Shown piece after piece: positions 10,649 through 21,451 of a stretch of DNA of 64,000 nt. The translations under genes were made by a program, and so were the position numbers. How positions within the stretch are numbered: the stretch's first letter is position 1; every line of letters starts with the position of its first letter. A model generated the notes under the pieces. It saw nothing but the letters and a program-made list of their open reading frames with translations. It was not told the DNA's origin and did not search any database. This DNA comes from Metallyticus violacea (Eukaryota > Arthropoda > Insecta > Mantodea > Metallyticidae). The stretch covers positions 47,387,001-47,451,000 of the forward strand of contig CM060842.1 of the NCBI GenBank assembly GCA_030762175.1, in the 5' to 3' direction.

Positions 10649-12812
10649 ACTTTTTATTAGCAACACTTTGCATCTGTGACGTTATTAGAAGATTCTGAAA
10701 TAAAGACTGAACTACAGGCACACTTAATAGCAAGAGACACTTAAACGGTAAAATCACAGCTTACAACTGATATCAAAAGAAGTAAACATAAAATTACGCA
10801 ATAAGAAGCAGAAAGTTAGTTCTTTAGTCTTTAATCTGCAGAGGGATAACAAAATTAAATGCTTAATACCCTTACAGAAGATAAAATGATATGGTGGCAA
10901 ATAAATGGAAACACGAAACACGAAGATTCAGTGGAGTTCTAAACAAGATCGTTAATTCATTCGCTTAATCTCTTCTGGACACAGTTGGCCTCGCTTTCCG
11001 CCTAAAGAACATAGTTGATATTCAAAAGAAACTTTCCTCTTTGTATTGCATTCCTTTCAAATTAATTTCGTTACCCAACCCCTTCAAACATGCTTGACGT
11101 CATCCAATTCTCATTAAACTGAGATCGATTAGAGGTCTGCAAAGTGATTTTAAACCCTGAAGATTATACCGCATTTTAGCTTTTTCAAACGAAGTTACAC
11201 CACAGCGAAGGTGCTTAGATAAGAGTAGTATTAAATGCAAAATGAAAGTATATGTGTACTGTGGCACTAACCTTGATCACCGTTTTTCCTAGAACTGAGA
11301 ATAAAGCTATTCAACTGTTACTTAAGCCAAGTTGATAGGATACGATAAAGAATGAAGTGTATCCACAATTCACTCTGGTAAACATCGTTGTCATGTTTCT
11401 GTAATCGTTTTAGTACTATCAGAAAAATGAGAGATGTGGTTTATTTCTTTATTAATTATTTATTAATTGAGGCACGTTCACATAATCTTAAGAATATAAG
11501 AACCGAAAAAAACCCATTCCCTGCTCAATCTTTGATGTACGAAAGCTGACAAAGCTGGGGAATTACCAGGTATCTTGTGGTAGCATGTTACTGTTTCGAC
11601 AAGAGAAAAGACCACACATTCGGAACTCGGTGAGATGGAGCCCTTATTATGCACTTTACAACAAGCTATTACAGTGCGGTTCAGTGACAGGCATTGTAAA
11701 AATGGTGTGAGGGTTAGAATGTATACTTTGGAAAAAAAAAATCATAGCTAAAACAACAAAAGCTTAAAAATAATCCCTTTCGCTCATGTAAAGATTATTA
11801 GTTTATTTCAAGGTATTTTAGCTAATTTTTCTTTCTTCGATCCGTTTGAATTCATCAAATCTGAAAACTAAATAATAAAAAAAAAAGATTTATTGGACAA
11901 AACTTCCATCGTTTCAATGTAGCTTTTAGAGGGTCTCTGTACGTGTAATAATCAGATTGGGCTGTAACACATTTATTAGTACACCCAAAAATGCTTTTAA
12001 ATATTCCAGCCTATGTAATTATTGAATCTTTTGTTAGTTTCCATCAAGGAGCTATCACTGGAGCAGGAAAGTTTTAAAAAGAACTACAAAGTTAATGTTT
12101 GTAACACAAGTAGACACCTGCACAATGACTTCTTATGCAAACTCTTCATTCAAGAAATGTCGTTTGCAATTTCTCCTGGTTGCTTTGGTGAATGCTGCAA
12201 TGGTTCTTTTATTATTTTTTTTCCGCTATCCCATTTTATATCATTTCATTCTGTTGGCTATGTTGCAAAATCGAAAATGCCAGGGCAAGATGAACTCGTG
12301 GAGTGTGACGGTGGCTTGCGCTATTGCCTCAGCTTGTGACATGGGAGCGGCCCTTCTGAGAAGTTCAAGCTTCTTGGAGAGGAGGGGCCTCCACCGACAT
12401 TAGGTTGTTCTATCTTAAAACATTGTTAGGGATTCCGTCTACGTCCGTGCCTCAACGTGTCGGCCGGTGTCTCCCACGCCTCATCCCGGGGATGCTTCTG
12501 CAAACGGCCAGCCAATGAGCGAGTCTGAAGTAGCAAAATATCCTCCTCCGATCCCAACATTAACCTAATGCAATATTTAGCACAATTAACTAACAGCCTT
12601 TTCTAAAAGTACTTCATTAAATATGAATTGGTTAAAGTCTCAAATTAAAATATCACATAGGATGATAAAAATAAACAATAATACAAATAACCTCTTCAAT
12701 TTAGAAGTGCGACACCATAATTGTTAGAAAAATAATCTAGATTAAACGTTAGATTTCTAGAATAAGTAACATTAAACGTACTGGGCTTTAGTTATAAATT
12801 ATGCCCGCTCAT
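9791..12812. other. Spacer with a long (TA)n tract
   Basis: No gene recognised. An uninterrupted (TA)n tract runs about 10598-10646. The ORFs at 10331-10588 (minus) and 12022-12403 (plus) have no recognised domain. The 12400-12540 part is GC- and CpG-richer and contains a CCAAT box (12512-12516), possibly regulatory but unproven. Confidence 0.4.
10598..10646. repeat. (TA)n microsatellite, about 49 bp
   Basis: Uninterrupted alternating T and A. A tract of this length should be polymorphic and can extrude as a cruciform. Confidence 0.95.
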
Positions 12813-12895
12813 GCTGTGCCTTATGTCTCAGCTAGTAAGCGTGTCGCAGCCCGCGGCGCCCTTGTTTCGACTCCATTTCTACAGAGCCTTCCCTT
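12813..12895 (+). repeat. Degenerate tRNA-like sequence (candidate SINE head)
   Basis: The A-box-like tctcagctagtaagcgtg (about 12827-12844) and B-box-like gtttcgactcc (about 12865-12875) are correctly ordered and spaced about as in a tRNA. The acceptor stem does not close and no second copy was seen, so it is a tRNA pseudogene or an old SINE. Confidence 0.35.
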
Positions 12896-13352
12896 AAAGA
12901 CAATGCTGAAATTGTCGTCCTCCATCAATATTTTATAAAACATGTATTAATTTCGACAGCTGTAATGTTTATGCTTTCATTGCTAATGTTTTCTTTTTCA
13001 TTACATTCTGAAACTCCCACTAGAGCTAATTTCAGGAGAGACATGGTTAGCGAACGGTCAAGATTCACGACAATATCATTAAAACTCTGAACCAGTAGAT
13101 TCAATCTTGTGTGCAATATCGTAAATTACAGTTCAGGAAAGAGGCAAGTGATCAGGAAAATTGCGAATAAAATGCGCACGCATATGCTCACCTGATTCGT
13201 ATTTAAAATAACATTTATATACATCATTTTGTTGCTTTGTAGTCAACTAACAAAACCTATCGCGAGTGAATACTGTCGCGTGGACGACTAAGAATAGGCT
13301 CAGTAAGATAGGGAGGAGCAGAGCTGAAGTACGGGGTCCGCCGATTGTGACT

Positions 13353-13604
13353 TTTTTGTTTTGTTTATTTACGGACGCTCTTTAACATCTCGCGTCCCAT
13401 TCAAATCAGAGCGTGAAACGGCCAACAAATTTTGCTCAGAGGCATCTTCTTTAAAGCTTGAGGTTATTTTACATGCCGTAAATCTACGACACACGACCCA
13501 TGGCTTTACTTTTCCGAAGGAAGCCATACTTAGGAATTTTATGCCCGAAAAAACCTAACGGTCCTTACCGGGATCGAACCCGCGATCTTGGGTTTAGGAG
13601 GCAA
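13353..13604 (-). repeat. SINE-B copy 2, 3' portion, interrupted by SINE-A
   Basis: This is a reverse-strand SINE-B from its tail (complement of AAAGAGCGTCC) up to just past the B box (gggatcgaacccgcg near 13570-13584). The missing 5' end reappears at 13880-13900 as the complement of GTCGGTCCTGGTGGTGTA. The SINE-A between the halves shows a nested insertion. The ORF at 13361-13558 is a SINE shadow. Confidence 0.85.
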
Positions 13605-13866
13605 TTAATGAAAGGTGTTTAACGCTGCAGAGACACCATAGGCGACGGATACTGATGATACATGAGATGAAATGATATATTGGGAAAGGATGTGCTTTTA
13701 AGGAAGGAATCGTTCTAGCCTAAGTTTAGCATACCTCGCCGGCATTTGCCATTTATGAGGACTGAGGAAAACCTGGAACTCAGTCAGGGAGGACGGTCCT
13801 GGTGGGATCCGAACCCCAGACCTCCCACTCACGAGTCCGCGCCATAACGACCTCGGCTCCCATGGC
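13603..13866 (-). repeat. SINE-A copy 3, inserted inside SINE-B
   Basis: This is a reverse-strand full-length SINE-A: tail complement near 13615-13625, B box complement ggatccgaacccc near 13804-13816, A-box side near 13845-13858. The flanks ggtttaggaggc (13591-13602) and ggttttgggaggc (13867-13879) look like a slightly diverged target duplication within the SINE-B head. The minus-strand ORF at 13698-13967 is non-coding SINE sequence. Confidence 0.85.
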
Positions 13867-13879
13867 GGTTTTGGGAGGC

Positions 13880-13900
13880 CAGTACACCACCAGGACCGAC
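13880..13900 (-). repeat. SINE-B copy 2, 5' end, beyond the SINE-A insertion
   Basis: The complement of the first bases of SINE-B (gtacaccaccaggaccgac) continues the copy interrupted at 13604. Confidence 0.8.
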
Positions 13901-14711
13901 ACGCGACACATCTAGTAGGCCAGACACAAACAGCTTGTGAGCGGACAAGATTTATTACTAAAACCAAACTTATTACAATATTGCGAGTAAGATATTTAAG
14001 GATTAGCTATAGTTTTAATAATCAGCTATTTAAAGACCTTGTAACAGAATGTCTGCACAGCCATTTGAACACTTGTATTTGAAGATGTTTAACCTTTAGT
14101 ATTGCAGGACAGATTCTTAACCAGTGGAAGAGAAGAGTATTTGCTGCTATCTAAGGAAAACTTAGGGATACAAATAATTGTTTATACTTGCTATTAAATA
14201 TTGCTTTTTTGTGAAATTAAAGTATTTTATGAATTATTACACTAGCCATATAAATTTCATTACTTTGGATAAATTTATTCCAGGTACTCTAAACCCAAAA
14301 ACGTTATTCTAGATTATTTCTCCTTCAGCCTTTTTTCCAACTTGCATAACGGAGAGGATATACAGCATCTTATTGCCTTAAAATAATAATTGTCATTAAT
14401 GATATCCTAGAATTTCCTTACGTTGAATATCTGTCCCTCCTTTTCGTTTAGAACTGCTGGCTTTCGTGTGTGCGCTAAGGCATGTTAATCCCTTTACATA
14501 AACCGACTGTGGCAGCCGATGCAAATAACGATTATGAAAGCGTTCCTTGCTTTATTTCTTATTCTGCCATGCCACACAGTTATGAGACATAACCTTCCAT
14601 AGTGCTCCATAAGCGACTGTAACTTGAAGCACGTCCGTTTTCTTCTAGGAACACGTCCCATTTTCGAAATGAATATGGCAAAAGAGTAGGAGTCGGCAGG
14701 ATCGATGCGGC

Positions 14712-14723
14712 TGTGACGTCACA
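14712..14723. promoter_or_regulatory. CRE-type palindrome (TGTGACGTCACA)
   Basis: A perfect 12-bp palindrome containing the full CREB/ATF consensus TGACGTCA. It lies in a locally GC-richer stretch (14640-14760). No adjacent promoter or gene is recognised, so function is unproven. Confidence 0.3.
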
Positions 14724-15841
14724 CATTGAGGTGTGTCGAAGGATCGTGTTATGGCTTGTGTGGGAGGGATAATATTAGTGTTTCTGCTAGAGGTTCCTTC
14801 AAAAAGTACATCCCGCTAAGGGCTTTCAAATTAAATGAGCGGGGAGTAAAACAACCCCGTGCACATTCTCTCCAGGGTTTCACTGTTATTGCACCATTAA
14901 AACTTTTAACACTATTCATCACTATACGTGATTTAGCTAAGAGATGTTGTCTCTTTTTAAAAAGATAAACGTTTGTTTGCTGAACCCCTTAATCATATTA
15001 TCAGCCTGTTCGTAAGTTCTTATGCTTTCACTTTAATTGCTTCACCTACTCAACCCTTTCTTACAAGATTTTTATCATTGTGTCCTTCGGTTCTTTGCTT
15101 ATTCTGTTCAAGCTTGTCCTCGGAAAGTTATCACTTTACTTCTTCTCAAGCAGCTTAGCACTTAATTTCAATTTTTGTCAAGGTTAAAAGATACTTTTTC
15201 CCTAGGAATTCGCACTAAATCTAAATACCCAGAATCTACCAGGAATGATTCGTATGTTGCACCCCTGACCCACTTTTAATTTATATACCTTGTTATTTCA
15301 TAAAGCAAGAGTGGGTAGAGTGTATAAATTCCAATGCTCAGTTAAAAGCTCATACATTGTTGCATTACGTCGCATCAACTGTTAGTATGACAAGATGTTC
15401 TGGCTCACTAGAAAAATGGTGCTCAGTTGCTAACCTCAGGGATTTAGTTCTAGCTCTGTCAGGGAATATAGCGATAATTTCTGCCACAGATTATTTCTCG
15501 ATAATTTTATTTATTTAAATGATTATACTGCTTAGAGACTATATTGATGTAGATAGGGAACGGTGTGTATTAAAAAATCAGAGCGCGTTCCAAATGAAAA
15601 GAGTTCTGGTATATTTTGGGCTACAGTAAGCAAAATGAAATCGGCCGATGATGTTCCCTAAGTTGTGTGTTTGTAAGAAAGTTTCTTAAACAGCATCTTA
15701 TGAAAGAACATTTTCTTATTGTAAAATCATTTTCATTCTTACTGTTAGACACATACTTTTGTATGAAATAAATGTAACAAGAAAGCGTGCTTTGAAAGTT
15801 CGGTACGGGAAAAGTCTCGATAGACATTTTCCCTGGAATTA

Positions 15842-15889
15842 TATCAGAGCTTCCTCAAAAAAAAAAAAAAATTATCAGAGCCTCCTCAA
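15842..15889. repeat. 17-bp direct repeat flanking an A run
   Basis: tatcagagcttcctcaa (15842-15858) and tatcagagcctcctcaa (15873-15889) differ at one base and enclose an A run. This arrangement fits a retro-insertion that delivered little more than its poly(A) tail, or a local duplication by slippage. Confidence 0.5.
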
Positions 15890-17007
15890 GAAAACTGTAT
15901 CACAGTTTCTTCTCGTCTCTGTAATCACTTTCAACATGTGCCCAATGCTAACATAGATCTGGTGTAGAAGTGATAGTAAATAAATTATTAGTTTATTCTT
16001 TATCTATCAACACCTTTAGATATGCTTAGTAAATGAAAAACAGGAAATATTCATATTTTCTGGTCAATGTTTGCTGTAAAAAAGTAACAGTGGTAACATT
16101 GGAGAATTACAATATATGTTCGGGGCATTGTATTACTGTTTCGACGAAAGCGATAACATTATACACTCAGTTATTTTATTAACTGAACACATTATTTAGG
16201 GATTTTCATAGTCAAGTTGGGAGGAAATTTAAAGTGTTTTCAGGTTTTTTTAGGTTACATAGGTTGGCAATAAAGAAACAAAATATATCGAGCAAAGAGC
16301 TATAGTTAAATACCTACAATGAAAGGAATTCTGAAATTCATTAAGATATATTTGCAACTTCTGGGCAAGGCTTTATAATAGTACATGGTGTAGTGAGTTT
16401 TAATGTAGTAGATCAGTGAAAATAAGCATGGCGGTGGTCATAGAAAATTGTCATTACATATATAAGCATAGATAAAGGGCTTGGTTTACTGTTGTAAGAT
16501 CGACAAGTAGCTATAAGATATATATGAAGAACGAACAATTTTTTTCTAAAACTTTCTAGTCTGAATTGTTCTAAATTGATAAAAATCGTCAATTTAGATG
16601 TTGAGGGGAAAGTTTAACACCGACGTTGATTGTATTTTAGGTTTCATCTCATCACTTCAGTCACCAGCACTTTAAATTTTCAAATAGCACCCCTACACTA
16701 GGGTACTTAAATATTAAAGAAGATTCAACTGTTATTACAATTTCTTTTGTTGTTTTTGGTAATAAATTACTTCAAAATGGTATGCCATAAAAGAAATAAC
16801 AGAATTTAGACGGAATAATGACATTTCCGAAATAGACTCTATTATAAATTGAATTTTCATCTTGCAACTGACTTATTTTTTATGTTGTCAAAATTCAAAC
16901 AACAATATAGAAAATATGGTTTAATAAACTAATAATCCTCTTTAAATCTTAGTGTTTAAATTAAAAATAATTTAGAGCGTTATTCAGGCTAGCAAGTTTT
17001 GAAATGA

Positions 17008-17044
17008 GATGTTAAAGAGCGTCCTTAAATAAACAAATCAAAAA
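17008..17044 (+). repeat. SINE-B copy 3, only the last 37 bp, with 14-bp duplication
   Basis: Only gatgttaaagagcgtcc plus the A/T-rich tail is present. A 14-bp repeat, aagttttgaaatga, flanks it at 16994-17007 and 17045-17058. It is an extreme 5' truncation at integration. Confidence 0.85.
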
Positions 17045-17058
17045 AAGTTTTGAAATGA

Positions 17059-17859
17059 AAGTTTGTATAGTTTGACAATGAACATTTGTAATCTAGAATA
17101 TTTTATTATTAAAGACGAGTCATGAATGCATCACTATGCTTCTGATACCAAAATAGAAAATAAGGAATGGAAACACGGGGCTTCAAAGCCAAAGGAATTC
17201 AAGGTGCAATCGTCAAGCTGTCTGTTTTTGGGATGTGTAAGATGTTATTCTGGTTGACTGCAGAGAGCAGGCGCAATATTAAGCAAATTTAATTTCAAAA
17301 TTACGATGCAGTCAAGGAGAAACGTCGTGGAGAGCTAAAGCGACGTATACTTTTTCTTCGAGACTGCTTTAACCCACAAGTTGAAAGACAACCTTTATCA
17401 GATTATGACGTCTTAGAGAGTGTAAGTATTTTAGATGTAGGGATAATTCCTTTTCCGGGAAGCTGTAGAAATGTTAGATCAATCTTCAAGGAGATATGTT
17501 GAAAAGGGAGGTAAAAATAAAATATCAAATCGACTAGTAATGAATCAAGGATGAAGCATCAGAATTCACCTTCGAAAACTCTCCACAAAAGTCAAACCTT
17601 TATGGATTTCTTTTTACAAAGTAAACATAAGACTATGTGTGTTCTAATTCAATTTATTAATTTGTTTATAAAGTTGATTTGGAGTATTACTCGCATAACT
17701 ACACTCTTAACTCATTATAGAACCAAATCCATTATTCAAAATTGACTTGGTTTAGGTTGAAAGTTTAGTATTCATGTCTAAGTTTGAATATCCTGGGATT
17801 ATGCAAAATTACAAATACCTATGATATAACAAATGAACAAGTACAATATACAGCAGAAA
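17059..17859. other. Spacer upstream of a LINE relic
   Basis: AT-rich. The 17200-17440 portion could belong to the 5' part of the LINE that becomes recognisable at 17860, but no endonuclease motifs were seen. The 64-codon ORF at 17551 is unsupported. Confidence 0.35.
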
Positions 17860-18463
17860 AAAAATACACGGCAGGACTAATCTTCTACTCTTGAAGAATT
17901 AGAAGAGGTGTTGAAAAAAAGAAGAATAGAAAGTCTCCAGGATCGGAAGAAATTGATACAGAATTAATAAAGAAAGGAGAAGTGCTACTTAAATCACATC
18001 TTCTACGAGTACACCTGTTAAATGATTAAGGTCACAATTCCAGATAATTAGCTAATAAAGTATAATCGCTATATTTAAAAAAGCGGAACGAAATAATCCT
18101 TCGAACACAGAGGCTTTAGTTGTTACATTCTACATATAACCTTCATGCAAGAATCATAAATGACATTAAAATCAATAACAAATATTTCCAAAGAGAGAAA
18201 AGATCGATTTCAAGGTGATACATATATTTTTATAACTAGACCAATCGCCTAAGAAAAGGATAAGAGTATAATTTACTGTCTTACATGATCTTTTTAAGCT
18301 TAGAAAATGCGTTTGTTAAGATTAAAAATATGGAAAATATTGGAAAAACATGGTTCATCCTGCTCATGTAATTAAATACGTAAGAGGCTTCTATAACGAT
18401 ACACGCTTTAGGCTCAACAAAATTATTAACGAGTGGAAATACAGTGATAATTTCGATTTTTTT
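17860..18463 (+). pseudogene. LINE reverse transcriptase relic, first part
   Basis: Plus-strand frames give an ordered but broken non-LTR reverse transcriptase. ELIKKGEVLLKSHLLRVHLL (about 17966-18025) matches the segment before the RT fingers, FKKAERNNPSNTEA (about 18073-18114) the P-N-Y-R-G-I region, and KIWKILEKHG (about 18327-18357) the region after AFDxV. RFRLNKIINEWKYSDNF follows at about 18409-18459. Stops and frameshifts are frequent. The relic is cut by SINE-A copy 4 and resumes at 18736. Confidence 0.75.
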
Positions 18464-18735
18464 GAATAGTGATTAACACCCGTTTTTTACTACTGAGGCA
18501 CCACAGGGTGAACACTGATGATATATGAAATGAAATTATATATTATGAAAGGATTTTTTTTAAGGATGGAAAAATTCCAGGCCTAAATTTAGGGTAGCTC
18601 CTCGGCATTTGTCATTTATGAGGACTGAGGAAAACCTGTAAAAACCTCAGTCAGGGAGGACGGTCCTAGTGGGATTCGAACCCCAGATCTTACGCTCTAC
18701 GCGCCTAACGACCTCGGCCACCCGTAGCGGTATAT
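18464..18735 (-). repeat. SINE-A copy 4, inserted in LINE reverse transcriptase
   Basis: A full reverse-strand SINE-A: tail complement acacccg near 18477, CTGAGGCACC near 18495, B box complement ggattcgaacccc near 18671-18683. It falls between the upstream RT text and the region corresponding to GVRQGC, so the insertion is inside the catalytic domain. No clean target duplication was found. Confidence 0.85.
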
Positions 18736-19420
18736 TCAGGGTGTAAAATAAGGGTGTGCATTATCAGCCCTCTTTTTAAAATCTACTTGAACAAATCCTA
18801 AAAAGAGGTAAGAAAGAAGCACCAACCCGGGTTAGAATGGGAGAAACAGATTTTAACATTTTAGCTTACGCGGATGAACTTGTTATAGTATTACATTCAG
18901 AAAATAGACTTCACAAGACAACGCAAGTATTGTATAAATATCATGGTATTTAGGGGAAATATCAGATCAAAAATCGTTTTCGAAATTGAATGTTTAGGTC
19001 AAGCACAAAATATAAATTCTTTGATTTACAACATTCCTTTTAATATACATACAGATAAATAAAGTAAATTTAATTCCAAACGATGTGCGGAACAATTGAA
19101 AAAAAACAGTAAAAGCAACACGAACAGATACAAAATTACAGTTCTAAATGGAAAATAATGAAGTTCCGATACGTTGTACGGTTCTTGGACTGTATAAAAA
19201 TATATTACGCAACAGGAATAAGATTTTTAGATAACAACTAGGATACACAAGATTGGATTAGAAAGGAAACCAAGAAACAAGAAAAGAAATAAACATATTT
19301 ACAATTAATGATAGAATAAAACAACACAGGAACTAGATCATATCAGAATTCCAAAAGCAGCTACACTATAAAAACGTAGACGTCGAAGAGATTCGGTATA
19401 TCTGAGCCAGAGATGAAATG
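18736..19420 (+). pseudogene. LINE reverse transcriptase relic, second part (YADD changed to YADE)
   Basis: The reading resumes with a decayed GVRQGCALSP-like stretch near 18740-18770. The catalytic box AYADELVIVLHSENRLHKTT follows at 18864-18923; the usual YADD is YADE here. The thumb and C-terminal region follow in broken frames, including EINIFTINDRIKQHRN (about 19288-19335). Together with the first part this covers most of an ORF2 RT domain and C-terminus, about 1.3 kb without the SINE. It is not translatable as one protein. Confidence 0.75.
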
Positions 19421-19689
19421 AGCCTAACTCTTGGAGACAGCGGGAGAAGAAGACTCCTCGGTTTATGGACAATGAAGAAAATGATCCGACATTCCGGCAA
19501 TATTTCTTATGCAGACCCCTTGACTCTGCTCAGCAACAAACATCTTTGACAAATGTAGAGCGAATATGGAACGGATCTTCCACGACATTCTCTATATAAC
19601 ATTCAGATTTCCAACGTAGTTTTTCTGCTCCATGCTCGGAACAACTACAGCTGTGATGATGTCAATCATATTTTGCTTTCTCTGTTAAT
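19421..19689. other. Spacer between LINE relic and mariner derivative
   Basis: It may include the LINE 3' UTR. No clear tail or duplication was found. Confidence 0.35.
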
Positions 19690-20440
19690 ACTAGGGCTGG
19701 AAAGAAAGTAACACCAACATATTAATTTAATCCAGAAACTGGAGACTTTTACATTCCTTCAATGTAATCCCCTGCAACATTTATCATTCGCTGTTGCACT
19801 TCTGGAAGACGCTGGGTATCCATAGCAAATCCGCTTTTGTTGATGTTTGAAAGAAGCGCCCTACTCAATGTGTTCTGACTCCTGCGGCTAACTTCCCCAT
19901 CACCTCTAGCTGTGATTGAATCAAATCAACGCAATGCACTTCAAGGGCAAGGCTCCTGAACGCGACTCATCTTCCACTCTATTGCGTGTCGGTCCTGGTG
20001 GTGTAGTGGTTACCATACTTGTCTCCTAAACCCAAAACGCGGGTTCGAACCCGGCCAGGACCGATGGATTTACAGCACGAAAAAGAACCTCAAGCCTGAA
20101 AGAGAGACCTGTGAGCAAAATTTGTCCGCCGTTTCACCCTTAGTTGAATGGGACGCTGATGACCTGAGATGTTAAAGAGCGTCCATAAATAAATCAATCA
20201 AAAAAAAAACTCTATTGCGTCCTTGTCGAATTCTGGCATCCCACGAGCCACAGTTCGATGGCAAAGTTTCTTGCAACCTGTATGACATTCCCTCACATTA
20301 TCAACACGCGCCGCCTCAATTTCCATCCAGGCACATTGCTCACTTTTAGAAAGCTCCACTTTGGTACTGTCCAAATGTACAGCATTACTCGACAGCATGG
20401 TATTCGTTCATCTACGGATTGTGCACGCAGAGTGTGTTGA
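19690..20440 (-). mobile_element. Internally deleted mariner-like transposon carrying a SINE-B
   Basis: The minus strand has the N-terminal helix-turn-helix text EQCAWMEIEAARVDNVRECH (about 20277-20336) followed by HRTVARGMPEFDKDAIE. Past the inserted SINE the frame returns with WKMSRVQEPCP. The C-terminal end, INKSGFAMDTQRLPEVQQRM then GDYIEGM and a stop, lies at about 19755-19850. The catalytic core between HTH and C-terminus is absent, so this is a deletion derivative of a family with the ENDING xGDYIEGM. A possible end, ctagggctggaaagaaagta, lies at 19692-19711; the opposite inverted repeat is not clear. Confidence 0.75.
19988..20208 (+). repeat. SINE-B copy 4, internally shortened, perfect 12-bp duplication
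   Basis: The tRNA-like head at 19991-20062 is 72 nt and has a 7-bp acceptor-type pairing, GGTCCTG with CAGGACC. The middle of the body is missing relative to copies 8 and 9: it jumps from GATGGATTT to the ACGGCACGAAAAAGAACC-like segment. The tail ends in A's. The target duplication actctattgcgt at 19976-19987 and 20209-20220 is exact, which suggests a fairly recent insertion. Confidence 0.95.
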
Positions 20441-20730
20441 ACGGCTATGTCACATGTTGATTAACAGCGTGGCGACAGTGTTTCCACTACCCCCGTACAC
20501 AGAACATGCGCTACAGCAGATAAAGACAGTTTGCAAATGGCTGATAATACATCCCATTTCTGATCACTCGATTCGGAGATATTCCTTAAACACGGGCCTA
20601 CATTACTGATTTTATTTTGCGACATATTTGAAGAAATGTGCTCTGAAATCGCCTGAATGTGCAATTTAAGCTCGGCTAAACTAGATAGATTGGTTTATTG
20701 TTTAAAACAATATACCTCACCATTTGGGTG

Positions 20731-21013
20731 ACTGACACGGGTGGCCAAGGTATTCAAGGAGCGGGTTCGTGATCAGGGGGTCTGGGGTTTAAATTCCAAC
20801 AGGACCGTCCTCACTGACCGAGGTTATTTCCAGACTTTCCTCGGTTCTTATGAATGGCAAATGCTGGGGAGGTACATCAAAACGTAGGCCTGAAACGTTT
20901 CTTTGCTTAAAATAATCCTTACCCAAGTTATTATTTCATATCATGTATCTCCTGCGTCTACCATCTGTGATGCCTCAGCAGTAAAACGGGCATTAAACAC
21001 TAATGAAAATGTG
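20731..21013 (+). repeat. SINE-A copy 5
   Basis: Full length but diverged: the B box is ggggtttaaattcc and the tail is acgggcattaaacac. A 9-bp duplication, atttgggtg, lies at 20722-20730 and 21014-21022. Confidence 0.85.
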
Positions 21014-21150
21014 ATTTGGGTGTAATTTTTCGTAAATAATAACAACGTTCAGTTTTCACACGAACTTTGCATATATATTTTTATTCTTCCTTTGATATTT
21101 AAAAAATCATACATATTAAGAGTAAGAGTCAATTGGCTTTGTCCCCACGG

Positions 21151-21276
21151 CACGTAGAAGAACCTCAAGCCTGAAAGAAGAGGCCACTGAGCAAAATTTA
21201 TCCACCGTTTCACGCCCAATATTAAGAGGGACGCTGATGACCTGAGTTCAAGAGCGTCTTTAAATAAACAAGATCA
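21151..21276 (+). repeat. SINE-B copy 5, 5'-truncated
   Basis: It begins within the body (cacggcacg...agaacctcaagcctgaaag) and runs through the conserved GGGACGCTGATGACCTGAG and tail. No head is present and the target duplication was not resolved. Confidence 0.8.
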
Positions 21277-21415
21277 ACAACCCCCATTGCTGTAGTCAAT
21301 AAATTACATTTCTGCAGTAGAATTCATAGCTTTGCTTGCAACGATTCAATCCCGTGGATTTTTTTTTTTCTTTCTGCATTTCAGGGATAAAACCTTTTGA
21401 CCTGTTTCGGTCCCA

Positions 21416-21451
21416 ATCCGCTTTTTACGGATATTCGCAGACGTCGTCTGC
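21416..21451 (-). other. Two adjacent short hairpins
   Basis: Two inverted repeats sit 4 nt apart: atccg with cggat around a 7-nt loop (21416-21432), and gcagac with gtctgc around a 3-nt loop (21437-21451). On the minus strand they precede GGGACCGAAACAGGTC. They may belong to the terminal region of a retroelement; identity unknown. Confidence 0.45.

Larger units (their letters stand above)
13901..16993. other. Spacer without recognised genes
   Basis: No transposase or LINE text recognised. The ORFs at 14726-14968, 14973-15158 and 15621-15956 have no known domain. A CRE-like palindrome lies at 14712-14723 and a duplicated 17-mer around an A run at 15842-15889. Confidence 0.4.

Noticed and set aside
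12512..12516. CCAAT box and GC-rich surroundings as a promoter
   Set aside because: No TATA, initiator or downstream coding sequence; mentioned only in the spacer entry.
13698..13967. 89-codon minus ORF with an apparently rich protein sequence
   Set aside because: It is SINE-A plus the SINE-B 5' end read through by chance; all conserved text follows the DNA repeat, not a protein.
11550..16180. Similar text ttactgtttcgac near 11.6 kb and 16.1 kb as a repeat family
   Set aside because: Similarity covers only a few dozen bases and does not extend; could be chance.
19991..20062. Functional tRNA gene (also 55430-55502)
   Set aside because: Acceptor pairing is good, but the anticodon arm has an oversized loop and the sequence runs into a SINE body with target duplications.
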